Shown here: piece by piece, positions 7,693 to 16,864 of the stretch
Layout: each line of letters starts with the position of its first letter
Numbering within the stretch: position 1 is the first letter of the stretch
NCBI GenBank assembly: GCA_041687395.1
Contig: JAWLCA010000011.1
Location: 62,001 to 126,000 of the forward strand
Length of the DNA stretch: 64,000 bases
From: JAWLCA01 sp041687395
Lineage (GTDB): Bacteria > Pseudomonadota > Alphaproteobacteria > Rhodobacterales > Rhodobacteraceae
Direction: 5' to 3'
Program-made: the position numbers and the translations under genes
Notes under the pieces: model-generated
What the model saw: only the letters and a program-made list of their open reading frames with translations
The model's database searches: none
What the model was told of the DNA's origin: nothing

Positions 7693-9438
7693 TCAGCGCA
7701 TTTCCCGAACCGGCGTGACGCCCAAGATACCAAGGCCGGCCGAAATAACAACCGCGACGGCACGGGCGAGGGCGATTTTGGCCTGGCTTGTGGCCGGATC
7801 GCCCTCCTGGATGAAGCGCAGGCCGGACTCGTCGTTGCCGCGGTTCCACAGCCCGTGGAATTCGGAGGCGAGTTCATAGAGGTAGAAGGCCACGCGATGC
7901 GGCTCGGTGGTGCGGGCGGCGACCTCCACCAGGCGCGGCCATTCGGCGATCTTGCGCGCCATCGCAATCTCGGCCTCGTGGTCCAGCTTCGACAGATCGG
8001 CGGCCGCCAGCGTCGCGTCATCGACCGCGATCCCGGCCTCTGCCGCCTTGCGCAGGACCGAACACACTCGGGCGTGCGCGTATTGCACGTAGAAGACGGC
8101 GTTGTCCTTGGACTGCTCCAGCGCCTTGTCGAAGTCGAAATCCAGCGCCATGTCGTTCTTCCGCGTCAGCATCACGAAGCGCACGACGTCCGATCCGACC
8201 TCGTCGATCAGGTCGCGCAGGGTCACGAAGGTGCCCGCGCGCTTCGACATCTTGAAGGGCTGGCCGTTCTTGAACAGCCGCACCAGCTGCACCAGCTTGA
8301 TGTCCAGCCCCACCCGCCCGTCCGACAGCGCCGAGACCGCCGCCTTCATCCGCTTCACGTAGCCGCCGTGATCGGCGCCGAAGACATCGATCAGGTGATC
8401 GAAGCCGCGTTCGATCTTGTCGTAGTGATAGGCGATGTCGGGGGCGAAATAGGTCCAGCCGCCGTCCGACTTCTTCACCGGGCGGTCCACGTCGTCGCCG
8501 TGCAGGGTGGACCGGAACAGCGTCTGCTCGCGCGGCTCCCAATCCTCGGGCAGCTTGCCCTTGGGCGGTTCCAGCACGCCCTCGTAGAGCAGGCCCTTGC
8601 TTTCCAGACTGGCCAGCGCGGCCTCGATCCGGCCTGTCCCGTACAGGGATTTCTCCGAAAAATAGACATCCATCGTGACGCCCAGACCGGCAAGGTCGTC
8701 GCGGATCATGTCCATCATCATCTCGGTGGCGATCTCGCGAACGGTCTCCAGCCACTCGCCCTCGGGCCGGTCCAGCAGGCTGTCGCCAAAGCGCTCCTTC
8801 AGCGCCTCGCCCACCGGGATCAGGTAGTCGCCGGGATAGAGGCCCTCGGCGATCTCGGGCGACAGCCCATGCGCCTCGCGGTAGCGTTCATAGGCCGAGC
8901 GTGCCAGCACATCGACCTGCGCGCCGCCGTCGTTGATGTAGTATTCGCGCGTGACCTTGTGGCCTGCGAAATCCAGCAGCGCGGCCAGCGCGTCACCCAC
9001 CACCGCGCCGCGCGCATGGGCCACATGCATCGGCCCCGTGGGGTTTGCACTGACGAATTCGACGTTGACCTTTTTCCCCTGCCCGAGGTCGGAGCGGCCG
9101 AAATCCGCGCCCTCGCGCAGCACCGCGCCGACCAGCCCCTGCCAGACGGCAGGCGCAAGGCGCAGGTTGATGAACCCCGGCCCCGCCACCTCGGCCAGCG
9201 CGATGCGGTCGTCGGCCAGTAGCCGCGCCACCAGGTCTTCCGCGATCTCGCGCGGCTTCAGGCCAGCGGGCTTGGCCAGAACCATCGCGGCATTGGTCGC
9301 CATGTCGCCGTGGGCCGCGTCGCGCGGCGGCTCCACCGTCACCGCGGCACTGTCCAGCCCCGAGGGCAACGTCCCCGCCGCCACCATCTGCTCCAGCGCC
9401 GCAAGAACCGCCACGCGAATATCGTTGAATAGGTTCAT
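7693..9438 (-). CDS. argS: Arginyl-tRNA synthetase
   Basis: The protein has 581 residues. The class I signatures are HVAHARG (HIGH) after VEFVSANPTGPM, and FKMSKRAGTF (KMSKS). The C-terminal anticodon-binding DALR region is complete. It charges tRNA-Arg. Of two close ATGs (9447 and 9438), 9438 has the better spacing from GGAAGG; the first ATG touches that element. It is the first gene of the argS-SPOR-nagZ-scpA-scpB run. Confidence 0.97.
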   Translation of the reverse strand: MNLFNDIRVAVLAALEQMVAAGTLPSGLDSAAVTVEPPRDAAHGDMATNAAMVLAKPAGLKPREIAEDLVARLLADDRIALAEVAGPGFINLRLAPAVWQGLVGAVLREGADFGRSDLGQGKKVNVEFVSANPTGPMHVAHARGAVVGDALAALLDFAGHKVTREYYINDGGAQVDVLARSAYERYREAHGLSPEIAEGLYPGDYLIPVGEALKERFGDSLLDRPEGEWLETVREIATEMMMDMIRDDLAGLGVTMDVYFSEKSLYGTGRIEAALASLESKGLLYEGVLEPPKGKLPEDWEPREQTLFRSTLHGDDVDRPVKKSDGGWTYFAPDIAYHYDKIERGFDHLIDVFGADHGGYVKRMKAAVSALSDGRVGLDIKLVQLVRLFKNGQPFKMSKRAGTFVTLRDLIDEVGSDVVRFVMLTRKNDMALDFDFDKALEQSKDNAVFYVQYAHARVCSVLRKAAEAGIAVDDATLAAADLSKLDHEAEIAMARKIAEWPRLVEVAARTTEPHRVAFYLYELASEFHGLWNRGNDESGLRFIQEGDPATSQAKIALARAVAVVISAGLGILGVTPVREMR

Positions 9439-9770
9439 CGGGTTCATCCTTCCGGTTGGGGGTCGTCTAGCATTTGCGCGGGCCGGGTCAACACCCGGGC
9501 GGGCGGCTTGCCCCAGCCTGCTCGCGAATGGACCAACAGAGGGCGACGCCTGCCCACGGGAAAGGCGCTGCAGCGCCGGGGGTCGCCACTTTATCCCGAT
9601 CAGACCTTTGCGACCTCGATCGTTGCGCGCAGGGAGACAAAGCGCCTGCCCCGGGGTATGGGCAGGCGCTGCCCGGGCCGCTGGTCGCGGCCTCCTCGGG
9701 CTCGGCGTCCGTTCAATCGGGGCCACCCACCCGCTTGCACCCGCCCGCGCGCGGGCCTATCGCTTGGCCC
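9439..9770. other. 332-base divergent intergenic region with strong hairpin potential
   Basis: The region separates argS (minus) from the acyl-CoA synthetase (plus). I see no ORF or tRNA. It holds a perfect palindrome GGCGCTGCAGCGCC (9564-9577) and a hairpin with an 11-bp perfect stem, AGCGCCTGCCC (9641-9651) and GGGCAGGCGCT (9660-9670), around an 8-base loop. CGCCTGCCC also occurs at 9547-9555, so it is present twice. It may include an argS leader or a small RNA; nothing identifies it as a known RNA family. Confidence 0.4.
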
Positions 9771-11297
9771 ATGCTGTCGATCTTCGATGAAGGCGCGCCG
9801 CCGCCCTGCCCCGCCCCGTTCAACCTTGCCGCCCATGTGCTGGCGCGGGCGGACGAGTTGTCCGACAAGATCGCGCTGCAGGTGCTCAGCCCCACCTTCG
9901 CCGAAAGGTGGAGCTACAAGCGCCTGTCGGACGCGGTGCGTGGCACCGGATCTGGCCTGCTGGCGCGCGGGCTGCGACCCGGCGACCGGGTGCTGATGCG
10001 GCTGGGCAATACGGTCGATTTCCCCATCCTGTTCCTGGGCGCCATCGCCGCCGGCATGGTGCCCGTCCCCACGTCCTCGCAGCTCACCCAGCCCGAGGTC
10101 GAAAAGATCACCGCCGAGATCGCGCCCGCGCTGATCGTCGCCGGCCCCGACGTGGCCCTGCCCGCGACGCCGCCGTGCGACGTGATGAGCGTGCAGGATC
10201 TGCGCCGCCTCTACGACCGCTCGCCCTGCCTGTGGGACATGGGCGATCCCGACCGGCTGGCCTACATGATCTATACCTCGGGCACCTCGGGCAACCCGCG
10301 CGCGGTGATGCATGCGCACCGGGCGATCTGGGCGCGGCGGATGATGCACGACGGCTGGTATGGCCTGCAGGAAAGCGACCGCCTGCTGCACGCGGGCGCG
10401 TTCAACTGGACCTACACGCTGGGCACCGGCCTGCTGGATCCGTGGAGCGTTGGCGCCACCGCGATGGTCCCCGCCGATGGCGTCGATGCCGCCACCCTAC
10501 CCCTGCTGATGCGGCGGTTCGACGTGACTCTGTTCGCCGCCGCGCCGGGCGTCTTCCGGCAGATCCTCCGCGCGCTACCGCCGGGCGGCAAGACCCACCT
10601 GCCGCGCCTGCGTCATGTCCTGTCGGCGGGCGAGAAGATGCCCGAGGGCACGCGCGCGATCTGGAACTCCGCCACTGGCACCCAGGTCTACGAGGCGCTG
10701 GGGATGTCCGAATGCTCCACCTTCATCTCGGGCTCGCCCGCCCGCCCCGCGCCGCCGGGCACCTGCGGCTATCCGCAGGCTGGGCGCTGCATCGCGGTGC
10801 TGGGCGACAACGGCCAGCCGGTGCCGCGCGGCGACGCGGGCATGCTGGCGATCCACCGCCCCGATCCGGGGCTGTTCCTGGGTTACTGGCAGGCCGCGGA
10901 CGAAACTGCCGCGCGCTTTTCCTGCGACTGGTTCCTGACCGGCGACAGCGTGTCGATGGGCGACGATGGCGCGATCACCTATCTGGGCCGCAACGACGAC
11001 ATGATGAACGCCGGCGGCTTCCGCGTGAGTCCGGTAGAGGTGGAACGCGCGATGGCCGATTTCCCCGGCGTGCGAGAGGTCGCTGCGGTCGAGGTGGAGG
11101 TGCGCCCTGGCGTAACCGTCATCGCCGCCTTCTATGTCGCCGACCACGACCTACCCGAGGACGCGCTGGCCGACCACGCGGCAGCGCGCCTTGCCCGCTA
11201 CAAGCAGCCGCGCCTGTTCCAGCGGATCGAGGCGCTGCCGCGCGGGGCCAACAACAAGATCGCGCGGCGCGTGCTGCGCGAGGGGTTCGCGATCTGA
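9771..11297 (+). CDS. AMP-dependent acyl-CoA synthetase, benzoate-CoA ligase-like
   Basis: The protein has 508 residues. The ATP-binding P-loop IYTSGTSGNPRAVMHAH is near residues 165-181. Later ANL-superfamily motifs are YEALGMSECS, FLTGDSV, GRNDDMMNAGGFRVSPVEVE and the C-terminal NKIARRVLR with the conserved catalytic lysine. It activates a carboxylic acid to the acyl-adenylate and then the CoA thioester. The closest resemblance by length and pattern is to benzoate/short aryl or acyl CoA ligases; the substrate is not readable. It stands alone between argS and a convergent ABC importer. No clear ribosome site precedes the ATG, so the start is uncertain. Confidence 0.85.
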   Translation: MLSIFDEGAPPPCPAPFNLAAHVLARADELSDKIALQVLSPTFAERWSYKRLSDAVRGTGSGLLARGLRPGDRVLMRLGNTVDFPILFLGAIAAGMVPVPTSSQLTQPEVEKITAEIAPALIVAGPDVALPATPPCDVMSVQDLRRLYDRSPCLWDMGDPDRLAYMIYTSGTSGNPRAVMHAHRAIWARRMMHDGWYGLQESDRLLHAGAFNWTYTLGTGLLDPWSVGATAMVPADGVDAATLPLLMRRFDVTLFAAAPGVFRQILRALPPGGKTHLPRLRHVLSAGEKMPEGTRAIWNSATGTQVYEALGMSECSTFISGSPARPAPPGTCGYPQAGRCIAVLGDNGQPVPRGDAGMLAIHRPDPGLFLGYWQAADETAARFSCDWFLTGDSVSMGDDGAITYLGRNDDMMNAGGFRVSPVEVERAMADFPGVREVAAVEVEVRPGVTVIAAFYVADHDLPEDALADHAAARLARYKQPRLFQRIEALPRGANNKIARRVLREGFAI

Positions 11298-11369
11298 ACG
11301 GGCCGTGAGCAGCTTAAGATCAGGTAAACAAAAAAACTGAAATATTGCCTTTTCAATGGCTTGAAGTTT

Positions 11370-11385
11370 TGCTCACGCGTGAGCA
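11370..11385. repeat. Perfect 16-bp palindrome TGCTCACGCGTGAGCA
   Basis: It lies between the convergent acyl-CoA synthetase and ABC ATPase genes. A run of T precedes it on the plus strand, so neither strand gives a hairpin with a following U-tract. The core CACGCGTG is shared with 3882-3895, which has the same convergent setting. Confidence 0.5.
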
Positions 11386-11393
11386 GACCATGA

Positions 11394-13019
11394 TCAGCCC
11401 ACCTTGGCCGCCTCCCGCTCCTCCAGCAGCCGGGTCAGCCAGTCCGGGTCCATTTCGGGCACCGAGGACAGCAGAAGCTCCGTATAGGGGTGGTGCGGCG
11501 GCTGGAACATCTCGGCCTTCGGCCCCTGCTCGACCACCTTCCCCTCCTTCATCACGACGACATCGTCGGCAATGGCCCTCACCGTGGCCAGATCGTGGGT
11601 GATGAACATATACGCCAGGTCAAACTCTCCCTGCAGCCGATCCAGCAGCCGCAGGATCCCCTCGGCCACCAGCTGATCCAGCGCGGAAGTCACCTCGTCG
11701 CAGATGATGAACTTCGGCTCCGCCGCCAGCGCCCGCGCGATCCCGATCCGCTGCTTCTGCCCGCCCGACAGCTCCGACGGCAGCCGGTCGATATACTCGT
11801 CCGGCTCCAGCTCGATCAGGTGCAGCAACTCCCGCACCCGCTCGCGCAGCTTGCGGCCCTGCAAGCCCAGGTACATCTGCGCCGGCCGCCCGATCAGCTC
11901 GCGAAGCGTCAGCTTGGGGTTCAGCGCGGTATCGGCCATCTGATAGATCATCTGCGCCTGCCGCAGCTGATCGCGGGTCCTCTTGCGATAATCCGCCGGC
12001 AGCGCCTGCCCGTCGAACAGCACCTCACCCTTTTCCGGCACCAGCAGCCCGGTGATGACCCGCGCCACGGTCGATTTCCCCGACCCGCTTTCGCCCACGA
12101 CCGCCACGGTGCGACGGGCGTGGATGTCGAAACTGACATCCTTCAGCACCCGAACCGGCCCATAGCCCGCCGTCACACCCCGCACCGAAACGACCGGCGT
12201 CCCCCCTGCCTCGGCCTGCGCCTCGCGCTGGAACGACCGTACCGCCCACAGACTCTTGGTGTAATCCTGCGTGGGCGCTGCCAGCATCGTGCGGGTATCG
12301 GCCTCCTCGACCTCCTCGCCCTTCAGCAGCACCTTGATCCGGTCGGCCATCTGCGCCACCACCGCCAGATCATGGGTGATGTAGATCGCCGCGGTGTCGA
12401 ACTGCGCAACGATATCGCGGATTGCCGCCAGCACCTCAATCTGCGTGGTGACGTCCAGCGCCGTCGTCGGCTCGTCAAAGATGATCAGATCCGGCCGGCA
12501 GGACATCGCCATCGCGGTCATCGCCCGCTGAAGCTGCCCGCCCGAAACCTGGTGGGGATAGCGAAAGCCGATCTCTTCGGGGTTGGGGAGGCGCATCTTG
12601 CGATACAGCTCCACCGCGTCGTGCTCGGCCTCTTTCCGCCCCATCACGCCGTGCACGACCGGCGCCTCGCAATACTGGTCGATCAACTTGTGTGCGGGGT
12701 TGAAGCTCGCCGCCGCCGACTGGGCGACATAGGCGATCCGCTTGCCGCGCAGGCCCCGTCGTTTCGCCTCGGACGCCATGCGCAGGTCGATACCGTCGAA
12801 TTCGATCGTCCCGCCCGAGATCCGGCAACCATCGCGCGCAAATCCCATCGCCGCCAGCCCGATGGTGGACTTGCCCGCACCGGACTCTCCGATCAGGCCC
12901 AGCACCTCGCCCTTGTGGAGCGTCAGGTTCACGCCCTTCACGATCTGGGTCCAGGTATCCTCGCTGCGCCCCTCGATGCGCAGGTCGCGGATGGTCAGAA
13001 GCACGGGCTTGTCGGTCAT
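11394..13019 (-). CDS. Oligopeptide/dipeptide-type ABC transporter, fused double ATPase
   Basis: The protein has 541 residues with two ABC domains in one chain, like a DppD-DppF fusion. Domain 1 has Walker A GESGAGKST near 45, signature VSGGQLQRAM and Walker B LIIFDEPTTALD. Domain 2 has Walker A GESGSGKST near 310, signature LSGGQKQRIG and Walker B IICDEVTSALD. Both are intact, so both sites should hydrolyse ATP. It energises the permeases encoded immediately upstream. It is the last gene of the operon running from 16571 down, 3 bases after the second permease gene. Confidence 0.93.
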   Translation of the reverse strand: MTDKPVLLTIRDLRIEGRSEDTWTQIVKGVNLTLHKGEVLGLIGESGAGKSTIGLAAMGFARDGCRISGGTIEFDGIDLRMASEAKRRGLRGKRIAYVAQSAAASFNPAHKLIDQYCEAPVVHGVMGRKEAEHDAVELYRKMRLPNPEEIGFRYPHQVSGGQLQRAMTAMAMSCRPDLIIFDEPTTALDVTTQIEVLAAIRDIVAQFDTAAIYITHDLAVVAQMADRIKVLLKGEEVEEADTRTMLAAPTQDYTKSLWAVRSFQREAQAEAGGTPVVSVRGVTAGYGPVRVLKDVSFDIHARRTVAVVGESGSGKSTVARVITGLLVPEKGEVLFDGQALPADYRKRTRDQLRQAQMIYQMADTALNPKLTLRELIGRPAQMYLGLQGRKLRERVRELLHLIELEPDEYIDRLPSELSGGQKQRIGIARALAAEPKFIICDEVTSALDQLVAEGILRLLDRLQGEFDLAYMFITHDLATVRAIADDVVVMKEGKVVEQGPKAEMFQPPHHPYTELLLSSVPEMDPDWLTRLLEEREAAKVG

Positions 13020-13022
13020 ACC

Positions 13023-13946
13023 CTACTCCTTCAATCCAGAGGCGCGATGTAGCTGCCAATCCACCACGAAGTTGACCGCCACGGTCAGCAGCGCAATGGC
13101 GCCCGCCGGAAGCAGCGGCGTCACGTCGCCAAAGGTGATCAGCGTCGCATTCTCGCGCACCATGGAACCCCAGTCGGCCGTGGGCGGCTGGATGCCAAGG
13201 CCCAGAAAGGACAACGCCGATATGGCGAGGAAGACGAAACAGAACCTCAGCCCGAATTCGGCCACCAGCGGCGCCATCGCGTTGGGCAGGATCTCGCGCG
13301 TGATCAGCCGCCACATCCCCTCGCCCCGCAGCTTCGCGGCCTCGATGTAGTCCATCACCACGATGCCTTGGGCGACCGAGCGCGCAAGGCGAAAGACACG
13401 GGTCGAGTCGACGATCGCGATCACCAGGATCAGGTTGACGACAGAGGTGCCGAAGATCGTCAGCAGCAGCAGCGAAAAGATCAGTGACGGAATCGCCATC
13501 AGGACATCGACGAAACGCGACAGAACCTGATCGATCCAGCCCCCCACCGTCGCAGCCCATAGCCCCAGAATCGAGCCGATCAGAAACGCCAGCGCCGTGG
13601 TGATGAAGGCGATGCCGACGGTGTTGCGCGCCCCGTAGATCAGTCGGCTGGCCGTGTCGCGGCCAAGGTTGTCGGTGCCTAGCCAGTGGGTTTCCGACCA
13701 GGGCATGAACTGGCTGCCGATCACCGCCCGTTCGGGATAGGGCGCAAGAACCGGCGCGAGGATCGCCACCAGCAGGTAGACCGCGATGACGAACATTCCG
13801 AAGCTTGCCGTCAGGGGTGCGCCGCGCAGGGCGCGGGCCGTGTTGCGCGGGGCAATGGCTACGGCCGCCGCCCGAAACAGCCACGCCGCCGCCGTCGAGG
13901 CGGCAAGGATGGCGAGGAACCAAAGGATCGGGATCAGAACGCTCAT
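13023..13946 (-). CDS. Peptide/nickel-type ABC transporter permease, DppC-like
   Basis: The protein has 307 residues with an N-terminal TM helix, the family motif HWLGTDNLGRDTASRLIYGA after a periplasmic loop, and the EAA docking loop around YIEAAKLRGEGMWRLITREI. About six TM helices are predicted by eye. It forms the channel with the DppB-like permease encoded 8 bases upstream and is driven by the double ATPase. Confidence 0.93.
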   Translation of the reverse strand: MSVLIPILWFLAILAASTAAAWLFRAAAVAIAPRNTARALRGAPLTASFGMFVIAVYLLVAILAPVLAPYPERAVIGSQFMPWSETHWLGTDNLGRDTASRLIYGARNTVGIAFITTALAFLIGSILGLWAATVGGWIDQVLSRFVDVLMAIPSLIFSLLLLTIFGTSVVNLILVIAIVDSTRVFRLARSVAQGIVVMDYIEAAKLRGEGMWRLITREILPNAMAPLVAEFGLRFCFVFLAISALSFLGLGIQPPTADWGSMVRENATLITFGDVTPLLPAGAIALLTVAVNFVVDWQLHRASGLKE

Positions 13947-13954
13947 CCCCGCCC

Positions 13955-14911
13955 CTATTTCTTGTGCATCAGGCGGGGGTTCGACAACGTCGACAACACA
14001 TCCGCCAGAAGGTTGAGCAGCACATAGGCCGAAGCGAAGATCAGCGCGACCGCCTGCACCACCGGCATGTCGCGCCGCGCCACGCTGTCGACCATCAACT
14101 GGCCAAGGCCGGGATAGACGAAAACCACCTCCACCACCACGACGCCGGTGATCAGGTATGCCAGGTTGATCGCCACCACGTTGATGATCGGCGCCAGCGC
14201 GTTCGGCAGGGCGTGCTTCAGGATCACGCGCATCGGCGACATGCCCTTCAGCCGCGCCATCTCGATATAGGGGCTGGCCAGCAGGTTGATGATCGCGGCG
14301 CGGGTCATCCGCATCATGTGCGCGGTGACGACCAGCGTCAGCGTCAGCGCGGGCAGGAAGGTGCGATAAAGCTTCTCTCCCAGGTCGGCGCCCGCCGGAA
14401 TTCGCGCCATCGAGGGGAAGATGCCAGCCTGCCCTAGCCAGACGATGAGAACATAGGCCACAAAGAATTCGGGAAACGAGATCGAGGTCAGCGCCATCGC
14501 GTTCGCGCTGCGATCGAAGATGGAGTTGCGGTACAGCGCTGCCAGGATCCCCAGGGCCAGCGACAGCGGCACCGCCATCGCCGCAGCGTAAAGCGCCAGA
14601 AACAGGGTGTTGCCCAGCCGTGTGCCGATCATGTCGGCCACGGGACGGTTTCGGTTGGCCAGCGAATTGCCGAAGTCGCCCTGCATCACGCCGGCCAACC
14701 AGTTGACATAGCGGATGTGGACCGGCTGATCGAGCCCCAGTTCGCGCCGGATCGCCGCGACCGTTTCGGGCGTCGCCGCCTGCCCCAGCACGGCCTCGGC
14801 AAAGTCGCCGGGCAGCAGCTCGGTCGCGCCAAAGATCAGGACCGAAACGAGGAACAGCGTCAGCAGCCCCAGCGCCAGCCGCTGCGCCACCATGCGCCAG
14901 ACGTCACTCAT
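13955..14911 (-). CDS. Peptide/nickel-type ABC transporter permease, DppB-like
   Basis: The protein has 318 residues. The N-terminus is the usual first helix plus loop (RLALGLLTLFLVSVLIFGAT, then LPGDFAEAVLG). The EAA loop is YIEMARLKGMSPMRVILKHA, and the C-terminal VVVVEVVFVYPGLGQLMV is typical of DppB. It pairs with the DppC-like protein. A strong hairpin lies in the gap from the binding-protein gene. Confidence 0.93.
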   Translation of the reverse strand: MSDVWRMVAQRLALGLLTLFLVSVLIFGATELLPGDFAEAVLGQAATPETVAAIRRELGLDQPVHIRYVNWLAGVMQGDFGNSLANRNRPVADMIGTRLGNTLFLALYAAAMAVPLSLALGILAALYRNSIFDRSANAMALTSISFPEFFVAYVLIVWLGQAGIFPSMARIPAGADLGEKLYRTFLPALTLTLVVTAHMMRMTRAAIINLLASPYIEMARLKGMSPMRVILKHALPNALAPIINVVAINLAYLITGVVVVEVVFVYPGLGQLMVDSVARRDMPVVQAVALIFASAYVLLNLLADVLSTLSNPRLMHKK

Positions 14912-14965
14912 CGCAGCCGCCCCCCGTTTCGCGCGCGGACCTTCTGCCGGGATCCGTCACGCGAT

Positions 14966-14993
14966 GGCCCCGGCGCGTTGTCAAGCCGGGGCC
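14966..14993 (-). terminator. Intra-operon hairpin between binding protein and permease genes
   Basis: GGCCCCGGC (14966-14974) and GCCGGGGCC (14985-14993) form a 9-bp stem with a 10-base loop in the 91-base gap. No U-tract follows on the minus strand. Such hairpins often stabilise the binding-protein message or partially terminate, giving more binding protein than permease. Confidence 0.5.
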
Positions 14994-15002
14994 CTGACCA
15001 GA

Positions 15003-16571
15003 TCAGGCCTGCCACCAGCGCTCGGCGGCGCGGAAGCCGTCCATCGTCCAGTTCGCGCCGATGTTCTCGGGCGTGGCGACGGTGTCGGACACGGCCATGA
15101 CGTAGTTCGCGAACATCGGGATGATGGTCGAGCCCTCGTCGCGGACGATGCGTTGCATTTCCACATACATCTCGCGCCGACGCCCCTCGTCCAGTTCCGA
15201 CCGCGCCTCGGCCAGAAGCTGGTTGAAGCGCTCATGCTCCCAGAACCCATCGTTCCACGCGGCACCTGCGGCATAGGCGGTCGAGAACATCCAGTCCTCC
15301 GTTGGCCGTCCGCCCCAGTAGACCGCCGCGAAGGGCTTCACCATCCAGACGTTCGACCAATAGCCATCGGACGGTTCGCGCACCACATTGATGTTGATGC
15401 CGGCCTGTGCCGCGGTTTCCGCGAACAGCACCGCCGCATCCACCGCACCGCCGAAGGCCGCGTCCGAGGCCGATAGGTCGAGATCGAGCGAGTCGAGACC
15501 AGCCTCGCGCAGGTAGTGGCGGGCCTGATCCGGGTCGAATTCGCGCTGCTCCAGTTCCTCGGCAAAGAAGCGGTTGGACCGGCCGATCGGATGATCGTTC
15601 CCCACCGCGCCATAACCCGAAAGGATGGTATCCACCATCTGCTGGCGGTTGATGCCCCATTTCAGGGCCAGACGGATGTTGTTGTTGGTGAATGGACCCA
15701 CCCGGCTGTCCATCACGAAAGTGTAGTGCTGCGTGCCCGGCACCGAGATCACCCTGATGTTGGGCGACCGCTCCAGAAGGTGCACGGTGTTCAGATCGAC
15801 CCTGTCGATCACGTCCACCTCGCCGGTGATAAGGGCGTTCTGCCGGGCCGCCGCGTCGATGATCGGCAACATAACGACCTCGTCGAAATGCGCACGGTCG
15901 GACTTCCAGTAGTTCGGGTTGCGTGTCATCCGCGCCTCGACCCCCGGCTCGAAGCTGTCCAGCACATAGCCGCCGCACCCGTCGGACGAGGTCGGATCGA
16001 TCCGCCCGTCGCTGCTGGGCAGGATCGGCAGGTGATAATCGGACAGGATGAACGGCAGGTCTGCGTTGCCCGCGGCCAGCGTGATCACGACGTTGCTGCC
16101 GTCGACCGCAATATCGGTGATCGGATCGACAATCGGCTTGGCGGCGGAGGTCGAGTCGTCGCCCCGATGGTAGTTGAGCGAGGCCGCCACGTCCTCGGCC
16201 GTGACCGACTTGCCCGAATGATAGCTCATCCCCTCGCGGATGCGGAAGGTCCAGACCGTCGCATCGTCCGAAGCCTCCCAGCTCTCGGCGACTTCGGGAC
16301 GCAGGCTGCCGTCGGTGTCGATCTCGGTCAGATAGTTGTGGATGGTGCTGGCCAGCACCTGAACATAGGCGTTGTCCCAGACCGCCGGGTCCAGGCTGTC
16401 GCCGGTGTTGCCATGGCCCATGCCGATGCGCAGCGTGCCGCCCTTGCGCGGCTCTGCCTGTGCCTGTGCACGGCGGACTCCCGCCGGCAGGATGAGCGAG
16501 GTTGCGCCCAGCGCCGTAGCCCCCTGAAGCAGCCCCCGTCGGCTGAGATCGCCCGGAAATTTGCGTTGCAT
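15003..16571 (-). CDS. Periplasmic peptide-type ABC substrate-binding protein (SBP family 5), Tat signal
   Basis: The protein has 522 residues. The N-terminus has a twin-arginine signal (SRRGLLQG, then a hydrophobic Ala/Leu stretch ending AQAQA), so it is likely exported folded. The mature part has the SBP_bac_5 pattern, including the segment VAESWEASDDATVWTFRIRE and, later, IRLALKWGINRQQMV. The family includes peptide, nickel, opine and glutathione binders; the ligand is unknown. The ATG at 16571 has a near-perfect AAGGAGGAAA ribosome site. It is the first gene of a complete importer operon and diverges from the TAXI gene. Confidence 0.92.
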   Translation of the reverse strand: MQRKFPGDLSRRGLLQGATALGATSLILPAGVRRAQAQAEPRKGGTLRIGMGHGNTGDSLDPAVWDNAYVQVLASTIHNYLTEIDTDGSLRPEVAESWEASDDATVWTFRIREGMSYHSGKSVTAEDVAASLNYHRGDDSTSAAKPIVDPITDIAVDGSNVVITLAAGNADLPFILSDYHLPILPSSDGRIDPTSSDGCGGYVLDSFEPGVEARMTRNPNYWKSDRAHFDEVVMLPIIDAAARQNALITGEVDVIDRVDLNTVHLLERSPNIRVISVPGTQHYTFVMDSRVGPFTNNNIRLALKWGINRQQMVDTILSGYGAVGNDHPIGRSNRFFAEELEQREFDPDQARHYLREAGLDSLDLDLSASDAAFGGAVDAAVLFAETAAQAGININVVREPSDGYWSNVWMVKPFAAVYWGGRPTEDWMFSTAYAAGAAWNDGFWEHERFNQLLAEARSELDEGRRREMYVEMQRIVRDEGSTIIPMFANYVMAVSDTVATPENIGANWTMDGFRAAERWWQA

Positions 16572-16864
16572 GATCGTTTCCTCCTTCGTGTTGGGTCGCC
16601 GCTGATCCCGCGGCTTTTGTTGCCTGGCCCTGGCGTCAAATTCCGCGCCAAGACAGATCCTGAGGCGCAGGTTGCAACCATGCGACCCGCAAGGCAACCC
16701 CAAGCTTGCGGCGAACGAAGATCCCGCATGACCCCGCACCGCATTGGAGGGCTTGACCAGCCGCGCCCGTCGCTTAGGCTGCCTGCGCCATCAGGCGGCG
16801 TCGGTCGGTTCCCGATCCGCGCCGCGACACAAGAAAAACGGATACCACAAGGGGAGATATGTCC
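16572..16864. promoter_or_regulatory. Divergent control region between ABC and TAXI-TRAP operons
   Basis: This region of nearly 300 bases has no gene. It holds a 10-bp palindrome GGTTGCAACC (16670-16679) near the middle, a possible operator for either side. A possible plus-strand promoter is TTGACC (16753-16758), 16 bases, TAGGCT (16775-16780), about 80 bases before the TAXI start. I could not place a convincing minus-strand promoter. Confidence 0.4.

Noticed and set aside
5833..9222. Very long open frame on the plus strand (over 1100 codons) across nagZ, the SPOR gene and argS
   Set aside because: It lies opposite three well-identified genes, has Arg/Gly/Gln-rich composition typical of the antisense of GC-rich coding DNA, and shows no domain.
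9641..9670. Hairpin considered as part of SRP RNA or RNase P RNA
   Set aside because: The conserved core segments of those RNAs (for example the SRP GGAAGG/AGCAGCC loops) are not present nearby.
11490..13052. Plus-strand open frame opposite the double ABC ATPase
   Set aside because: The minus strand has two complete ABC domains; the plus frame lacks motifs.
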